The notes beneath the pieces are model-generated. The model was not told the DNA's origin, ran no database searches, and worked only from the letters and a program-made list of their open reading frames with translations. 64,000 bases of DNA from Miltoncostaea sp963762825 (GTDB taxonomy: Bacteria; Actinomycetota; Thermoleophilia; Miltoncostaeales; Miltoncostaeaceae). The stretch's first letter is position 1, and every line of letters starts with the position of its first letter. The translations under genes and the position numbers were made by a program. Location of the stretch: contig CAVXLZ010000001.1 in the NCBI GenBank assembly GCA_963762825.1, forward strand, positions 682,001-746,000, in the 5' to 3' direction. Below, piece by piece: positions 1-8,105 of this stretch.

Positions 1-860
<860 letters not shown>

Positions 861-868
861 GGCGGCGG

Positions 869-874
869 AGGTTA
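869..874 (-). promoter_or_regulatory. -10 box TAACCT of the topoisomerase gene (leaderless)
   Basis: TAACCT on the minus strand ends 8 nt before the ATG at 860. It fits the TANNNT actinobacterial -10 consensus, and no ribosome-binding site lies between. This is one of a repeated set of such sites in the window. Confidence 0.55.
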
Positions 875-907
875 GCACCGGTTTCCGCGATGCCGTCCCG
901 GACTGTT

Positions 908-1942
908 TCAGGGGCCTGCGACGACCGCCTCGACGCGGCGGTACACGTCTTCGGGAACGGTCTTGAGAACGCTGACGGCATCCGAGAGGGGGATGTCCGA
1001 GACGCTGTCACCTGCCAGCGCGACCATCCGCCCAAAGCGCCCCTGGGCCACGAGTTCGGCGGCGTGGGCCCCGAACCTGGTCGCCAGGGAGCGGTCGAAA
1101 GCGGTGGGGGTCCCGCCGCGCTGGACGTGGCCCAGCACCACCGAGCGCGCCTCCCCGCCGATCTCAGCCTCGATCTGCTCGGCTAGACGCTCGCCGACTC
1201 CCACCTTCGCGAGGAGAGTGTGTCCGAACTCGTCCACCTCGCCCTCGTGCGCGCCCTCCTCGAGGATCACGCCTTCGCTGACGACGATGATCGCGTAGCC
1301 GCGTCCTCTCTCGCGCCGCTCGCGGATGCGGGCGCACACGGCTTCGAGCGATGCCTGCTGCTCCGGGATCAGAATGGCGTGGGCGCCGCTCGCGAGCCCC
1401 GACTCGAGCGCGATCCAGCCCGCGTGCCGCCCCATGACCTCCACCACGATCACCCGGTCGTGCGACTCGGCGGTGGTGTGCAGGCGGTCGATCGCATCGG
1501 TGGCGATCTGGACCGCGGTCCAGAAGCCGAAGGTGTAGTCGGTGCCCGAGAGGTCGTTGTCGATCGTCTTGGGTACGCCGATCACGTTCAGGCCAAGCTC
1601 GTCGTGGAGCCGCCGGGCGACGCCGAGGGTGTCCTCGCCGCCGATGGCGATCAGGGCGTCGAGGCCGAGGTCGGCGAACGCCCGCACGCACTCCTCGCCG
1701 CCGCCGTCGGCCTTGAAGGGGTTGGTGCGCGAGCTGCCGAGGATCGTGCCGCCCCGCGTCAGGATGCCCGCCACCGCGTCGCGGTCGAGTGGGCGCTGGT
1801 CCCGTTGCAGGAGCCCGCGCCAGCCTCCGAGCAGGCCGACGTGCTCGTGGCCGTGCTGGGAGGCCCCCACGCGCACGGCGGCCCGGATGACCGCGTTCAG
1901 GCCCGGGCAGTCGCCCCCGCCGGTGAGCAATCCGACTCGCAT
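908..1942 (-). CDS. pfkA: 6-phosphofructokinase, predicted pyrophosphate-dependent
   Basis: Phosphorylates fructose-6-phosphate to fructose-1,6-bisphosphate in glycolysis. The 344 residues cover the whole PfkA fold: GGGDCPGLNAVIRA at the N-terminus, the catalytic TIDND at 126-130 and the sugar-binding MGRHAGW. The phosphoryl-donor positions are GGEDT (Asp104) and PKTIDND (Lys125). In the family, Asp at 104 with Lys at the 124 equivalent marks pyrophosphate-dependent enzymes; ATP enzymes have Gly at 104. Pyrophosphate use is therefore an inference from two residues, and the reaction would then be reversible. The ATG at 1942 lies 7 nt after a TAGTCT -10 box. The topoisomerase gene lies downstream on the same strand. 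Confidence 0.92.
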   Translation of the reverse strand: MRVGLLTGGGDCPGLNAVIRAAVRVGASQHGHEHVGLLGGWRGLLQRDQRPLDRDAVAGILTRGGTILGSSRTNPFKADGGGEECVRAFADLGLDALIAIGGEDTLGVARRLHDELGLNVIGVPKTIDNDLSGTDYTFGFWTAVQIATDAIDRLHTTAESHDRVIVVEVMGRHAGWIALESGLASGAHAILIPEQQASLEAVCARIRERRERGRGYAIIVVSEGVILEEGAHEGEVDEFGHTLLAKVGVGERLAEQIEAEIGGEARSVVLGHVQRGGTPTAFDRSLATRFGAHAAELVAQGRFGRMVALAGDSVSDIPLSDAVSVLKTVPEDVYRRVEAVVAGP

Positions 1943-1949
1943 GCTCCGC

Positions 1950-1955
1950 AGACTA
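1950..1955 (-). promoter_or_regulatory. -10 box TAGTCT of pfkA, shares TAG with the upstream stop codon
   Basis: The minus-strand TAGTCT is 7 nt before the pfkA ATG. Its first three bases (1955-1953) are also the TAG stop codon of the upstream PAP2 gene, so stop codon and -10 box overlap. Confidence 0.55.
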
Positions 1956-2822
1956 ACGATCCGCGGCGCTCGATGGCGGACGCTCGGCCCGCTGCAGCAG
2001 CGCCGCGATCACTGCGCCGAGGGCGACGCACGCGATGCCGGTCGCGAGCGCGGCGAAGGCGAGGGCCCGTCGGTCCTCCACGAACGAGACCACGTCGATC
2101 CGGCGCAGCGCGGTCGTTCCCACGACGGCGGCGAAGACTGAGCCGAGCAGCACCGCGACGGCCGCTCCGTAGCGGTCCGCCACGACCACCGTGGCCCGCG
2201 CGCCCCCCCGGTTCTCGCGCCCCACCACCAGTGCGGCGGCCACGGCGGCCGTCCACGCGACCGTCACGAGATAGGCGCCCACCACCTCGCTCGGCCGGTG
2301 CCAGTCGAGGGCCACCACCGCCACCCCGACGCCGGTGGCGTAGGCGCACCCGGCGAGTGTCGCCGTCCATCGCAGAGCAGGTGGGGCAACCAGCACGAGG
2401 CCCATCGCCAGCGACATCGCCACCGTCGAGTGGCCGCTCGGGAAGGCGCCCTCGCCGCCACCACCACCATCGCCGAGGTCCGGTCGCTCGAGCCGCGCCT
2501 TCATCACCTGGGTGGTGAGGTTGGAGCCGAGCACCACCACGCCTGCCCCGATCGCCAGCCAGGGGCGCCCTCGTGCCAGCGCGATCCCCATGATGCCGAG
2601 GCCGAAGAGCGCGAGAGAGGACAGGCTGATCGTGTCGAGTAGTCGCTGGGTCGCCACGAACGCGCGCGTGCCGTCCGCCAGCGAGACGCCGCCGCCCGCC
2701 GCGTCGTCCAGGTCCTGACCGACCGCAGTGTGCACGGCCAGGGCGAAGAGCATGCCGGTGGCCAGGGCGGCGAGGATCGACGCCGACCCGAGTTCTGCGG
2801 CGGCGGAGCGCGAGCGGATCAT
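1953..2822 (-). CDS. PAP2-superfamily membrane phosphatase
   Basis: Integral membrane phosphatase of the PAP2 type, which usually removes phosphate from lipid phosphates such as undecaprenyl diphosphate or phosphatidate on the outer face of the membrane. The 289 residues hold about six hydrophobic segments. The signature is present in order: KARLERP (KX6RP-like), FPSGHSTVA (PSGH) and a third motif read as ALDWHRPSEV, where the HRPSE element replaces the more usual SRX5HX3D spacing. The substrate cannot be told from sequence. It lies just upstream of pfkA on the same strand, but pfkA has its own -10 box, so cotranscription is not required. Confidence 0.8.
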   Translation of the reverse strand: MIRSRSAAAELGSASILAALATGMLFALAVHTAVGQDLDDAAGGGVSLADGTRAFVATQRLLDTISLSSLALFGLGIMGIALARGRPWLAIGAGVVVLGSNLTTQVMKARLERPDLGDGGGGGEGAFPSGHSTVAMSLAMGLVLVAPPALRWTATLAGCAYATGVGVAVVALDWHRPSEVVGAYLVTVAWTAAVAAALVVGRENRGGARATVVVADRYGAAVAVLLGSVFAAVVGTTALRRIDVVSFVEDRRALAFAALATGIACVALGAVIAALLQRAERPPSSAADR

Positions 2823-2832
2823 GTCCTCGCGG

Positions 2833-3129
2833 TCAATCCGGGTCGATGCCCGGGTCGTCTCCGCATCGCAGATCGACCGGCCGTCCGGTGGCGGCGAGCG
2901 ACTCGCCCGCCTTCAGCGGTCCCGCGATCACGCCGGCGGCCAGTGGGCCGAGGTCGGCGATGCGCATCTTGGCCCGGCAGACGGGCTGGACCACCTCCGC
3001 GAAAGCGCGCTCTGCGATGAGCCGGGCGCCCTCCGGGTCGCCCGCCGCCACGAGCACCTGCTCGTGCTGGAACGGTCCCTCCCATCCGCTGGTGGCGGCG
3101 AAGAGGCGAAGGGGGGTGGGCGAGGCCAT
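2833..3129 (-). CDS. Small hypothetical protein (98 aa)
   Basis: I do not recognise this protein. It reads MASPTPLRLFAATSGW at the N-terminus and ends in an acidic DPGIDPD tail, with no membrane segment. The phrase AGDPEGARLIAERAFAEVV suggests a short helical region. A second in-frame ATG sits at 3135. I chose 3129 because a TACCGT -10 box (3136-3141, minus strand) ends 6 nt before it, as at other leaderless genes here. The downstream PAP2 gene begins 10 nt after the stop, so the two are probably cotranscribed. Confidence 0.6.
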   Translation of the reverse strand: MASPTPLRLFAATSGWEGPFQHEQVLVAAGDPEGARLIAERAFAEVVQPVCRAKMRIADLGPLAAGVIAGPLKAGESLAATGRPVDLRCGDDPGIDPD

Positions 3130-3135
3130 CGACAT

Positions 3136-3141
3136 ACGGTA
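3136..3141 (-). promoter_or_regulatory. -10 box TACCGT upstream of the 98-aa gene
   Basis: The minus-strand TACCGT lies 6 nt before the ATG at 3129. It directly abuts the alternative ATG at 3135, which favours the inner start codon. Confidence 0.45.
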
Positions 3142-3213
3142 GCCGGGTAGTCGAGGATTCGGCGCCCGGTGCCGAATACCCGACTGCCGTCTTCCGTCAT
3201 GAGGAGAGCACCA

Positions 3214-4242
3214 ATGAGAGCCCGTTCGAGAGTGGTCGCCACGGCCCTCGGCGCCGGACTGCTGCCGCTGGCCCTTCCCGCCATCGCCTCCGCGGAGGTT
3301 TCCGCGGACCTCCACGTGGCCTCGTTCCGCGCGCCGGCCTCCATCGAGTTCAGAGAGCGGGCGGCCATCTCCGGCCGCGTATCACCCGCCGCGGCGGTGC
3401 CGGTTTCAGTCGAGCGCCTGGAGGGTGACGCGTGGCGCACGCTCGTGACGCTGAGGAGCGCGGCGAACGGGCGCTTCGCGGCGAAGCTCCCCCTGGCGCG
3501 CACGAGCAACCTGCGCGTGAGCGTCCAGCGCGCCGACGGGGCCCTGGTGTCGAGCCGCCGCCGCTCGGTTGCCCTGCGCCGCCGGGTCGGCCTCACCGTG
3601 TCCTCCGGACAGCTCGAGAACATCGCCGGCCGGCCCTTCATCGCGAAGGGCTCGGTGACACCGGCGCGCCCGGGCGAGAGGGTGGCGCTGGAGGGCTCCG
3701 TGAACGGGCGTGCCTACCGGACCATCGCCCGCGTCTCCGTGCGCTCGGGCCGCGTCCGGGCGCGGTTCACTCCGCCCTCCGGGGGCTCATGGCGCTTCCG
3801 CATCGCCGTCGCCCCGACACCCGGCCGCGACGTCGGGGGTGCGGCCACGACGCCGGTGACGCCGGTCTACGGCGCCAATCCGCACCGGGTGCCTGCGACC
3901 GAACCTCACTATCTGGTGCAGAGGATCTCCGACCTCCATCTCTACTACTACCAGCACGGAAAGCTGCGCCGGGTGTTCCCGGTCGTGTTCGGCAAGCCCT
4001 CCACGCCGACCCCGGTCGGGCGCTTCCGCGTCTACTCGAAGACCAACGGCCCGCGTTCGGCCTTCGGCCCACGGGTGCTCTGGTACTACCGGGGATACGG
4101 CATCCACGGCACCGATCAGGAGTACCTGCTGGCACAGGCGAGCCGATACTTCTCGCACGGCTGCACGCGCAACTACAACGCCAACATCCTCTGGCTGTGG
4201 GACCGCGTCCCGGTTGGCACTCCCGTGATCAACATCCCCTGA
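3214..4242 (+). CDS. Secreted L,D-transpeptidase (YkuD domain)
   Basis: Cell-wall enzyme forming 3-3 crosslinks or attaching proteins to peptidoglycan. From the ATG at 3214 it has 342 residues: an Arg-rich start, a signal peptide ending near ASAEV, about 190 residues of beta-rich Ig-like sequence, then a C-terminal YkuD domain. The catalytic motif is SHGCTRNYN with the upstream GIHGTD; SHGCxR contains the nucleophile Cys and the Arg. An in-frame start exists at 3169, but AGGAG at 3202-3206 is 7 nt before the ATG at 3214 and decides the start. A second L,D-transpeptidase lies at 6424. Confidence 0.9.
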   Translation: MRARSRVVATALGAGLLPLALPAIASAEVSADLHVASFRAPASIEFRERAAISGRVSPAAAVPVSVERLEGDAWRTLVTLRSAANGRFAAKLPLARTSNLRVSVQRADGALVSSRRRSVALRRRVGLTVSSGQLENIAGRPFIAKGSVTPARPGERVALEGSVNGRAYRTIARVSVRSGRVRARFTPPSGGSWRFRIAVAPTPGRDVGGAATTPVTPVYGANPHRVPATEPHYLVQRISDLHLYYYQHGKLRRVFPVVFGKPSTPTPVGRFRVYSKTNGPRSAFGPRVLWYYRGYGIHGTDQEYLLAQASRYFSHGCTRNYNANILWLWDRVPVGTPVINIP

Positions 4243-4260
4243 TCGCCGGGTGCCCGGCGA
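4243..4260 (+). terminator. Hairpin directly after the L,D-transpeptidase stop
   Basis: TCGCCGGG and CCCGGCGA form a perfect 8-bp inverted repeat with a 2-nt centre, beginning at the base after the TGA. There is no T-run. It probably ends or attenuates the upstream transcript before the promoter at 4265. Confidence 0.5.
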
Positions 4261-4264
4261 GTGC

Positions 4265-4270
4265 TAGCGT
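4265..4270 (+). promoter_or_regulatory. -10 box TAGCGT (leaderless)
   Basis: TAGCGT ends 6 nt before the ATG at 4277. No ribosome-binding site lies between, so transcription should start at or next to the start codon. Confidence 0.55.
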
Positions 4271-4276
4271 CGCCCG

Positions 4277-5545
4277 ATGCGGATCCGGCACCATCTGGTC
4301 GGGCTCGCCGTGCTGGCCCTCTCCCCGACCGTGGCCGCGGCGGCCTGGGCGCCGCAGGTGACGATCTCGCCCGCCGGCTCCGCGCGCTATGCGTCTCCGC
4401 ATGCCGCCGTCTCGATCTCGGGCAGGGCGCTGGTGGCCTGGATCCGGACCTCGCGCTCCGGGGGGCGGTCGACGGCCCGCGTGGAGGTCGTCTCGCGGGC
4501 GCGTCCGAGGGCCCGCTGGAGCCGGCCGCGCCAGCGCTCGGCCGGCGGCGCGACGATCCCGCGAGTCGCTCTGAACGCCCGCGGCGATGCCGCGACCGCC
4601 TGGGTCCGAGGGCGGTCCGTGGTCGCGTCGGTGCGCCGCGGCCCGCTCGGCCGCTGGTCGGTATCCCGGGTGATCCGGGCCGGGGGAGCCGTGCAGGACC
4701 TCCACGTGGCGGTCGACAGACACCGTCGCACGACCGTCGTGTGGAGCGAGCGGCGCGGCCAGGGTTTCGTGGTGCGCCTGAGCGTCCACACCTCGCCCCG
4801 CGCCGGCTGGCGCCTGCGCCCCGCGCGGGTCTCCGTGCCGGGCCCTGCGCCTCCCGCCATCGCCCTCAGCGCCGGTTCGGGCGCGCTGGTCGCCTGGACG
4901 GCCGACCAGCGGACCTGGGCCTCCCGGACGGTGGACGGGGCGTTCGAGCCGCCGGTGGAGCTGTCGTCGGAGGACTCGGGGTCGCCGGTCGCGGCGCTCA
5001 GCCCCTCCGGCGTCGGGCTCGCGGCGTGGGCAGCGGATCTGCCGGGGGGCAGCTCGGTGGTGCTGGGAGCCGGTCGGACCACTCCGGCCCGGGAGTGGGG
5101 TGCGTCGCGGGACCTCGGTATCGGCGAGGTCCCGCGCGCCGCGATCAATGATCGCGGCGACGCGGTCGTCGCGTGGAGCTTGGCCGGCCCGGGTGCCCCT
5201 CAGGGGATCGAGGCGACCACGCGCAGCGGTCGCGGGCCGTGGCGTGCGACGACGGTCGTACCGCGGAGCAACTGCAGGTGCGTCCTCAGCGTAGGCAGCG
5301 CGGCGATCGACGGATCGGGCAACGCTCTCGTCGGTTGGCGGCGCGCCGACGGTTCGGGCGCGGGTAGTGGGGGAGCCGCCGCGAGTCGGGTGGGTGCCTC
5401 CGACTGGACCCGGGCGGTCCTCACGCCAGGGCGTGTCCGAGAGGCGCCGACGGTGGCGGCCGGGCGCGATGCCGGGGGGATCGCCGTCTGGGCCGAGGAG
5501 GGGTCGCCCGCCGGCATCCGCGTCGCGACCTTCCGCCCCGGCTGA
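4277..5545 (+). CDS. Secreted repeat protein, probably beta-propeller
   Basis: The family is not recognised. The 422 residues begin with a signal peptide (MRIRHHLVGLAVLALS to AAAAW). About eight degenerate repeats of 40-50 residues follow, each with a core like ALVAWIRT, AATAWVRG, TTVVWSER, ALVAWTAD, GLAAWAAD, AVVAWSLA, ALVGWRRA or GIAVWAEE. Hydrophobic-hydrophobic-Ala-Trp followed by a basic turn and a second strand is typical of propeller blades. There is no catalytic motif. It lies between two L,D-transpeptidase genes and may be a surface or wall-associated protein, but that rests on context only. Confidence 0.75.
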   Translation: MRIRHHLVGLAVLALSPTVAAAAWAPQVTISPAGSARYASPHAAVSISGRALVAWIRTSRSGGRSTARVEVVSRARPRARWSRPRQRSAGGATIPRVALNARGDAATAWVRGRSVVASVRRGPLGRWSVSRVIRAGGAVQDLHVAVDRHRRTTVVWSERRGQGFVVRLSVHTSPRAGWRLRPARVSVPGPAPPAIALSAGSGALVAWTADQRTWASRTVDGAFEPPVELSSEDSGSPVAALSPSGVGLAAWAADLPGGSSVVLGAGRTTPAREWGASRDLGIGEVPRAAINDRGDAVVAWSLAGPGAPQGIEATTRSGRGPWRATTVVPRSNCRCVLSVGSAAIDGSGNALVGWRRADGSGAGSGGAAASRVGASDWTRAVLTPGRVREAPTVAAGRDAGGIAVWAEEGSPAGIRVATFRPG

Positions 5546-5621
5546 ACCGCCGGCCGTTCCTTGGCTTCGAGCCGCCCGGCTGCTTCGATATCCGCGGATC
5601 GCCCACGGGCAGAGGAAGCCG

Positions 5622-6413
5622 ATGACCACGATCATCCCGACACAGACCGTCGCACCCTGGCCCCTCGCGCGGCGCGTGGCCTCGGGTTTCGCCCAGCCCG
5701 GGGGGCCGCCTATGACCGCCCGGCTGATAGAGGGCGCCGCCGTGGACGACGCCAGTCGGGTGGTCGAGCTCGCGCCGGGACTCGGGACGACGTCGGCCGC
5801 CCTGCTCGCCCGTAACCCGCGCTCGTGGACGGGCGTCGAGCCCGATCAGTCGGCGGCCGCCCACCTGCGTCGTGCGCACGGCGGCGCGCGGCGCACCGTC
5901 GTCGGCGCCCCGGTCACGGCAACCGGCCTCGAGGAGGGCGGCGCCTCGGTGGTGGTCGCCGACTCCCTGCTCAGCACCCTCACCGCGGGTCCGCGCGCGG
6001 AGGCCGTCGCGGAGGCCGCCCGCCTCCTGCGAGCCGGCGGCCGTCTCGCCGTCCACGACATCGCTCCCGCTCCCGGCGCCGGGGGCATCTCGCAGGCGCG
6101 GGACGATCTGGGCGGGATCGGAATCGCGTTGCTGGCCGTGGAGGAGTGGCGCGCGTCGATGGAGGCGGCCGGTCTCGTGGTGGTGGGATCGTTGCTCGGC
6201 AAGCTCGACCTGCCGGCGCCGAGCGAGCTGATGCGCCGGGCAGGCCCGCGGACCGCCCTCGGCGTGACCAAGGCGATAGCGGCCGATTCGGAGGTTCGCG
6301 CACACGCCCTCGCGGGGCGCGAGCTGCTCGTGCGCCACTCGCTCGCGCTTCGCTCGGTGGTGGTGGTCGCCGAGCTACCTCTGATCTTAGGAATGCGCCG
6401 TCCTCGCCGATAG
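5622..6413 (+). CDS. Class I SAM-dependent methyltransferase
   Basis: Predicted to transfer a methyl group from S-adenosylmethionine to an unknown small acceptor. The 263 residues contain motif I as VVELAPGLGTTSAAL (residues about 46-60) and the acidic SAM ribose-binding position in WTGVEPDQSAAA. Further on are VVVADSLLSTL and LLRAGGRLAVHDIAP (motif III with the following strand). That order is the Rossmann-like class I fold of UbiE/Methyltransf_11 proteins. AGAGGAAG sits 7-10 nt before the ATG at 5622. The gene ends in TAG at 6411-6413, which also starts the -10 box of the next gene. Confidence 0.8.
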   Translation: MTTIIPTQTVAPWPLARRVASGFAQPGGPPMTARLIEGAAVDDASRVVELAPGLGTTSAALLARNPRSWTGVEPDQSAAAHLRRAHGGARRTVVGAPVTATGLEEGGASVVVADSLLSTLTAGPRAEAVAEAARLLRAGGRLAVHDIAPAPGAGGISQARDDLGGIGIALLAVEEWRASMEAAGLVVVGSLLGKLDLPAPSELMRRAGPRTALGVTKAIAADSEVRAHALAGRELLVRHSLALRSVVVVAELPLILGMRRPRR

Positions 6414-6416
6414 CGT
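6411..6416 (+). promoter_or_regulatory. -10 box TAGCGT overlapping the methyltransferase stop codon
   Basis: The TAG stop of the upstream gene is the first half of TAGCGT. The box ends 7 nt before the ATG at 6424. A weak -35 candidate, TTAGGA, lies at 6387-6392 with an 18-nt spacer. Confidence 0.55.
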
Positions 6417-6423
6417 GCGCATG

Positions 6424-7167
6424 ATGCGATCGAGGAACCTCTCCATATCCCTCGCCCTGGGACTCGCGCTCGGAGCCCTCTCCGCCGGTGGCCCGGGCGC
6501 CGCCCGCGCGGTGGCGGTCGCCGATCCGGTGCCGGCGTCGCCCACCAAGAAGCTCGCGTGGACGGGGAGGCTCGTCGCTCCGGTCGTCGCCCGCGCCGCT
6601 CCGCGCAAGTCGGCCAAGCGCAGGATGGTCCTTCAGCCGATAGCGCCCTTCGCCCAGGGGCCGACGACGCTGCTGATCACGCGCTCCGTCGTCAAGAAGG
6701 ATGTGCGCTGGGTCGAGGTGTACCTGCCCAAGCGGCCCAACGGGAGCCGCGGCTGGATCCCGGCTGACGTCCTCTCGCTCAGCACCACGCCGGTCCGCGT
6801 CTTGATCGATCTCGGCGATCGCCGCCTGACGGTCTATCGCAAGGGCAGGCGGGCGTTCAGCGCTCGGATCGCGGTCGGGGCCGCCGCCACCCCGACACCC
6901 CGTGGGCGTTACTTCGCCATCGCCGAGACGGTCCGCACCGGCGTGCCCGGAGCCTTTCTCGGCCCGCTCGTGCTCCCTCTCACGGGGTTTTCGGAGACGC
7001 TGAACGAGTTCGCCGGCGGAAACGGGCGGGTGGCCATCCACGGCACCAGCCTGCCCGCGCTGATCGGCTCCGCGGTGAGCCACGGCTGCATACGCATGCG
7101 CAACAAGGACATCGTGCGGGTTGCCGCCGCCGCACGCGCAGGGACGCCCGTGTCGATCAGGGGCTGA
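6424..7167 (+). CDS. Secreted L,D-transpeptidase with SH3-like N-domain
   Basis: Second YkuD-type peptidoglycan L,D-transpeptidase of the window, 247 residues. It has a signal peptide (SISLALGLALGALS to ARA), an SH3-like segment around residues 45-110 ending in SRGWIPADVL, then the YkuD domain. The catalytic residues are in AIHGTSLP and SHGCIRMRN. It is more canonical (SHGCIRM) than the enzyme at 3214. In-frame starts exist at 6415, 6421 and 6424; I chose 6424 because it is 7 nt downstream of the -10 box TAGCGT, the usual spacing here. The two paralogues share little outside the catalytic motif. Confidence 0.88.
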   Translation: MRSRNLSISLALGLALGALSAGGPGAARAVAVADPVPASPTKKLAWTGRLVAPVVARAAPRKSAKRRMVLQPIAPFAQGPTTLLITRSVVKKDVRWVEVYLPKRPNGSRGWIPADVLSLSTTPVRVLIDLGDRRLTVYRKGRRAFSARIAVGAAATPTPRGRYFAIAETVRTGVPGAFLGPLVLPLTGFSETLNEFAGGNGRVAIHGTSLPALIGSAVSHGCIRMRNKDIVRVAAAARAGTPVSIRG

Positions 7168-7735
7168 TCCACTGCTGCCGGCGCCGCCCCTCGCCGACGA
7201 TCTCGTCTGCCTGCGCCCCTTTCGTGAAGAGGACGTCCCTCACGTCACGCGCGCCTGCCGCGACCCCCAGGTCCAGCGCTACACCCGTGTCCCCTCGCCC
7301 TATTGCGAAGACGATGCGCGCGCGTTCATCCTCGGCGCCTCGGGGCGCAGGCTCGCCGGCGAGAGCATCGACCTCGCGGTGGCCGCGCACGAAGGCGATC
7401 GGCTGCTCGGGGCGATCGGCCTCGTCATCGACCGGCACGACATCGATCGCGCCGAAGTGGGGTACTGGGTGGTGCCTGCCGAGCGGGGCCGCGGCATCGC
7501 AGGGCGCGCACTGTCCCTGATGGCCACATGGGCCGTGACCGATGGGCGCTTTGCCCGGATCGACCTTCAGGCGGCGATCTCGAATGTCGCGTCGATCCGC
7601 GTGGCCGAGCGCTGCGGCTTCGTCCGCGAGGCCACCATGCGCAGCGCCTGGTATCGCGGGATCGGCCGCTCCGACATGGCACTCTTCTCCCTGCTGCCGA
7701 GCGATCTGGGGCTCGAACCCGAGGAGGCCAGGTGA
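7121..7735 (+). CDS. GNAT-family N-acetyltransferase (RimJ/RimL type)
   Basis: Transfers an acetyl group from acetyl-CoA to a protein N-terminus or small amine; the acceptor is unknown. The fold is complete: LVCLRPFREEDVPHV (strand 1), GAIGLVIDRHD, then motif A as GYWVVPAERGRGIAGRALS with the RGRGIAG pyrophosphate loop, and NVASIRVAERCGFV near the end. The start is uncertain. Only a TTG at 7121, inside the previous gene, is canonical. CTG codons at 7172 and 7175 follow an AGGGG and would give a normal-length N-terminus. The stop overlaps the next GTG by 4 nt. Confidence 0.82.
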   Translation: MPPPHAQGRPCRSGADPLLPAPPLADDLVCLRPFREEDVPHVTRACRDPQVQRYTRVPSPYCEDDARAFILGASGRRLAGESIDLAVAAHEGDRLLGAIGLVIDRHDIDRAEVGYWVVPAERGRGIAGRALSLMATWAVTDGRFARIDLQAAISNVASIRVAERCGFVREATMRSAWYRGIGRSDMALFSLLPSDLGLEPEEAR

Positions 7736-8043
7736 ACGACGAGAACGACCGGGCCCGAACCATCTGGGAGGACGGCCTCGGCCGCCCGGATCCCGATGCG
7801 ACGGTTCTCTGGGAGGGGGAGGAGGCGCTCACGCCCGACCCCCAGTCGGTGCGATACGGGGACGGCCGGGCCCGTGTGGTGGCCCAGGCGGTCGTGTGCG
7901 GCCCGGTCTTCCGCGGCCGATCGGCCGTGAACGTGCTCGTGAGCGAGGGCCTACGGCCCCTCTATGCGCGGCTGTCGCCCGCGCAGGCACGATCCGTAGC
8001 CGCCCTCCTGACGGCTGCCGCAGATCGGGCTGACGCGGAGTAG
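7732..8043 (+). CDS. Hypothetical protein (103 aa)
   Basis: Not recognised. The GTG at 7732 is preceded by GAGGAGG at 7721-7727 and overlaps the TGA of the acetyltransferase gene, so the two genes are translationally coupled. The protein is soluble and acidic at its start (NDENDRARTIWEDG). A central VRYGDGRARVVAQAVVCGP is followed by a helical SPAQARSVAALLTAAADRA end. There is no cysteine or histidine cluster and no membrane segment. Confidence 0.65.
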   Translation: MNDENDRARTIWEDGLGRPDPDATVLWEGEEALTPDPQSVRYGDGRARVVAQAVVCGPVFRGRSAVNVLVSEGLRPLYARLSPAQARSVAALLTAAADRADAE

Positions 8044-8070
8044 AGGCGCGAAGTGTGGTCGGCCGGTTTA

Positions 8071-8099
8071 TTGGCGTATTCCGGACGTCGCCCTAATCT
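8071..8099 (+). promoter_or_regulatory. Promoter of the c-di-GMP enzyme gene: TTGGCG, 17 nt, TAATCT
   Basis: A -35 TTGGCG (8071-8076), a 17-nt spacer and a -10 TAATCT (8094-8099) form the best bipartite promoter seen here. The GTG start is 6 nt downstream, so the message should be leaderless. Confidence 0.65.
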
Positions 8100-8105
8100 T
8101 GGCGG

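Noticed and set aside
1220..2518. Long plus-strand open frame of 432 codons opposite pfkA and the PAP2 gene
   Set aside because: It is a GC-driven shadow: low-complexity Arg/Pro/Ala composition, no motif, and the minus-strand genes beneath it are clear.
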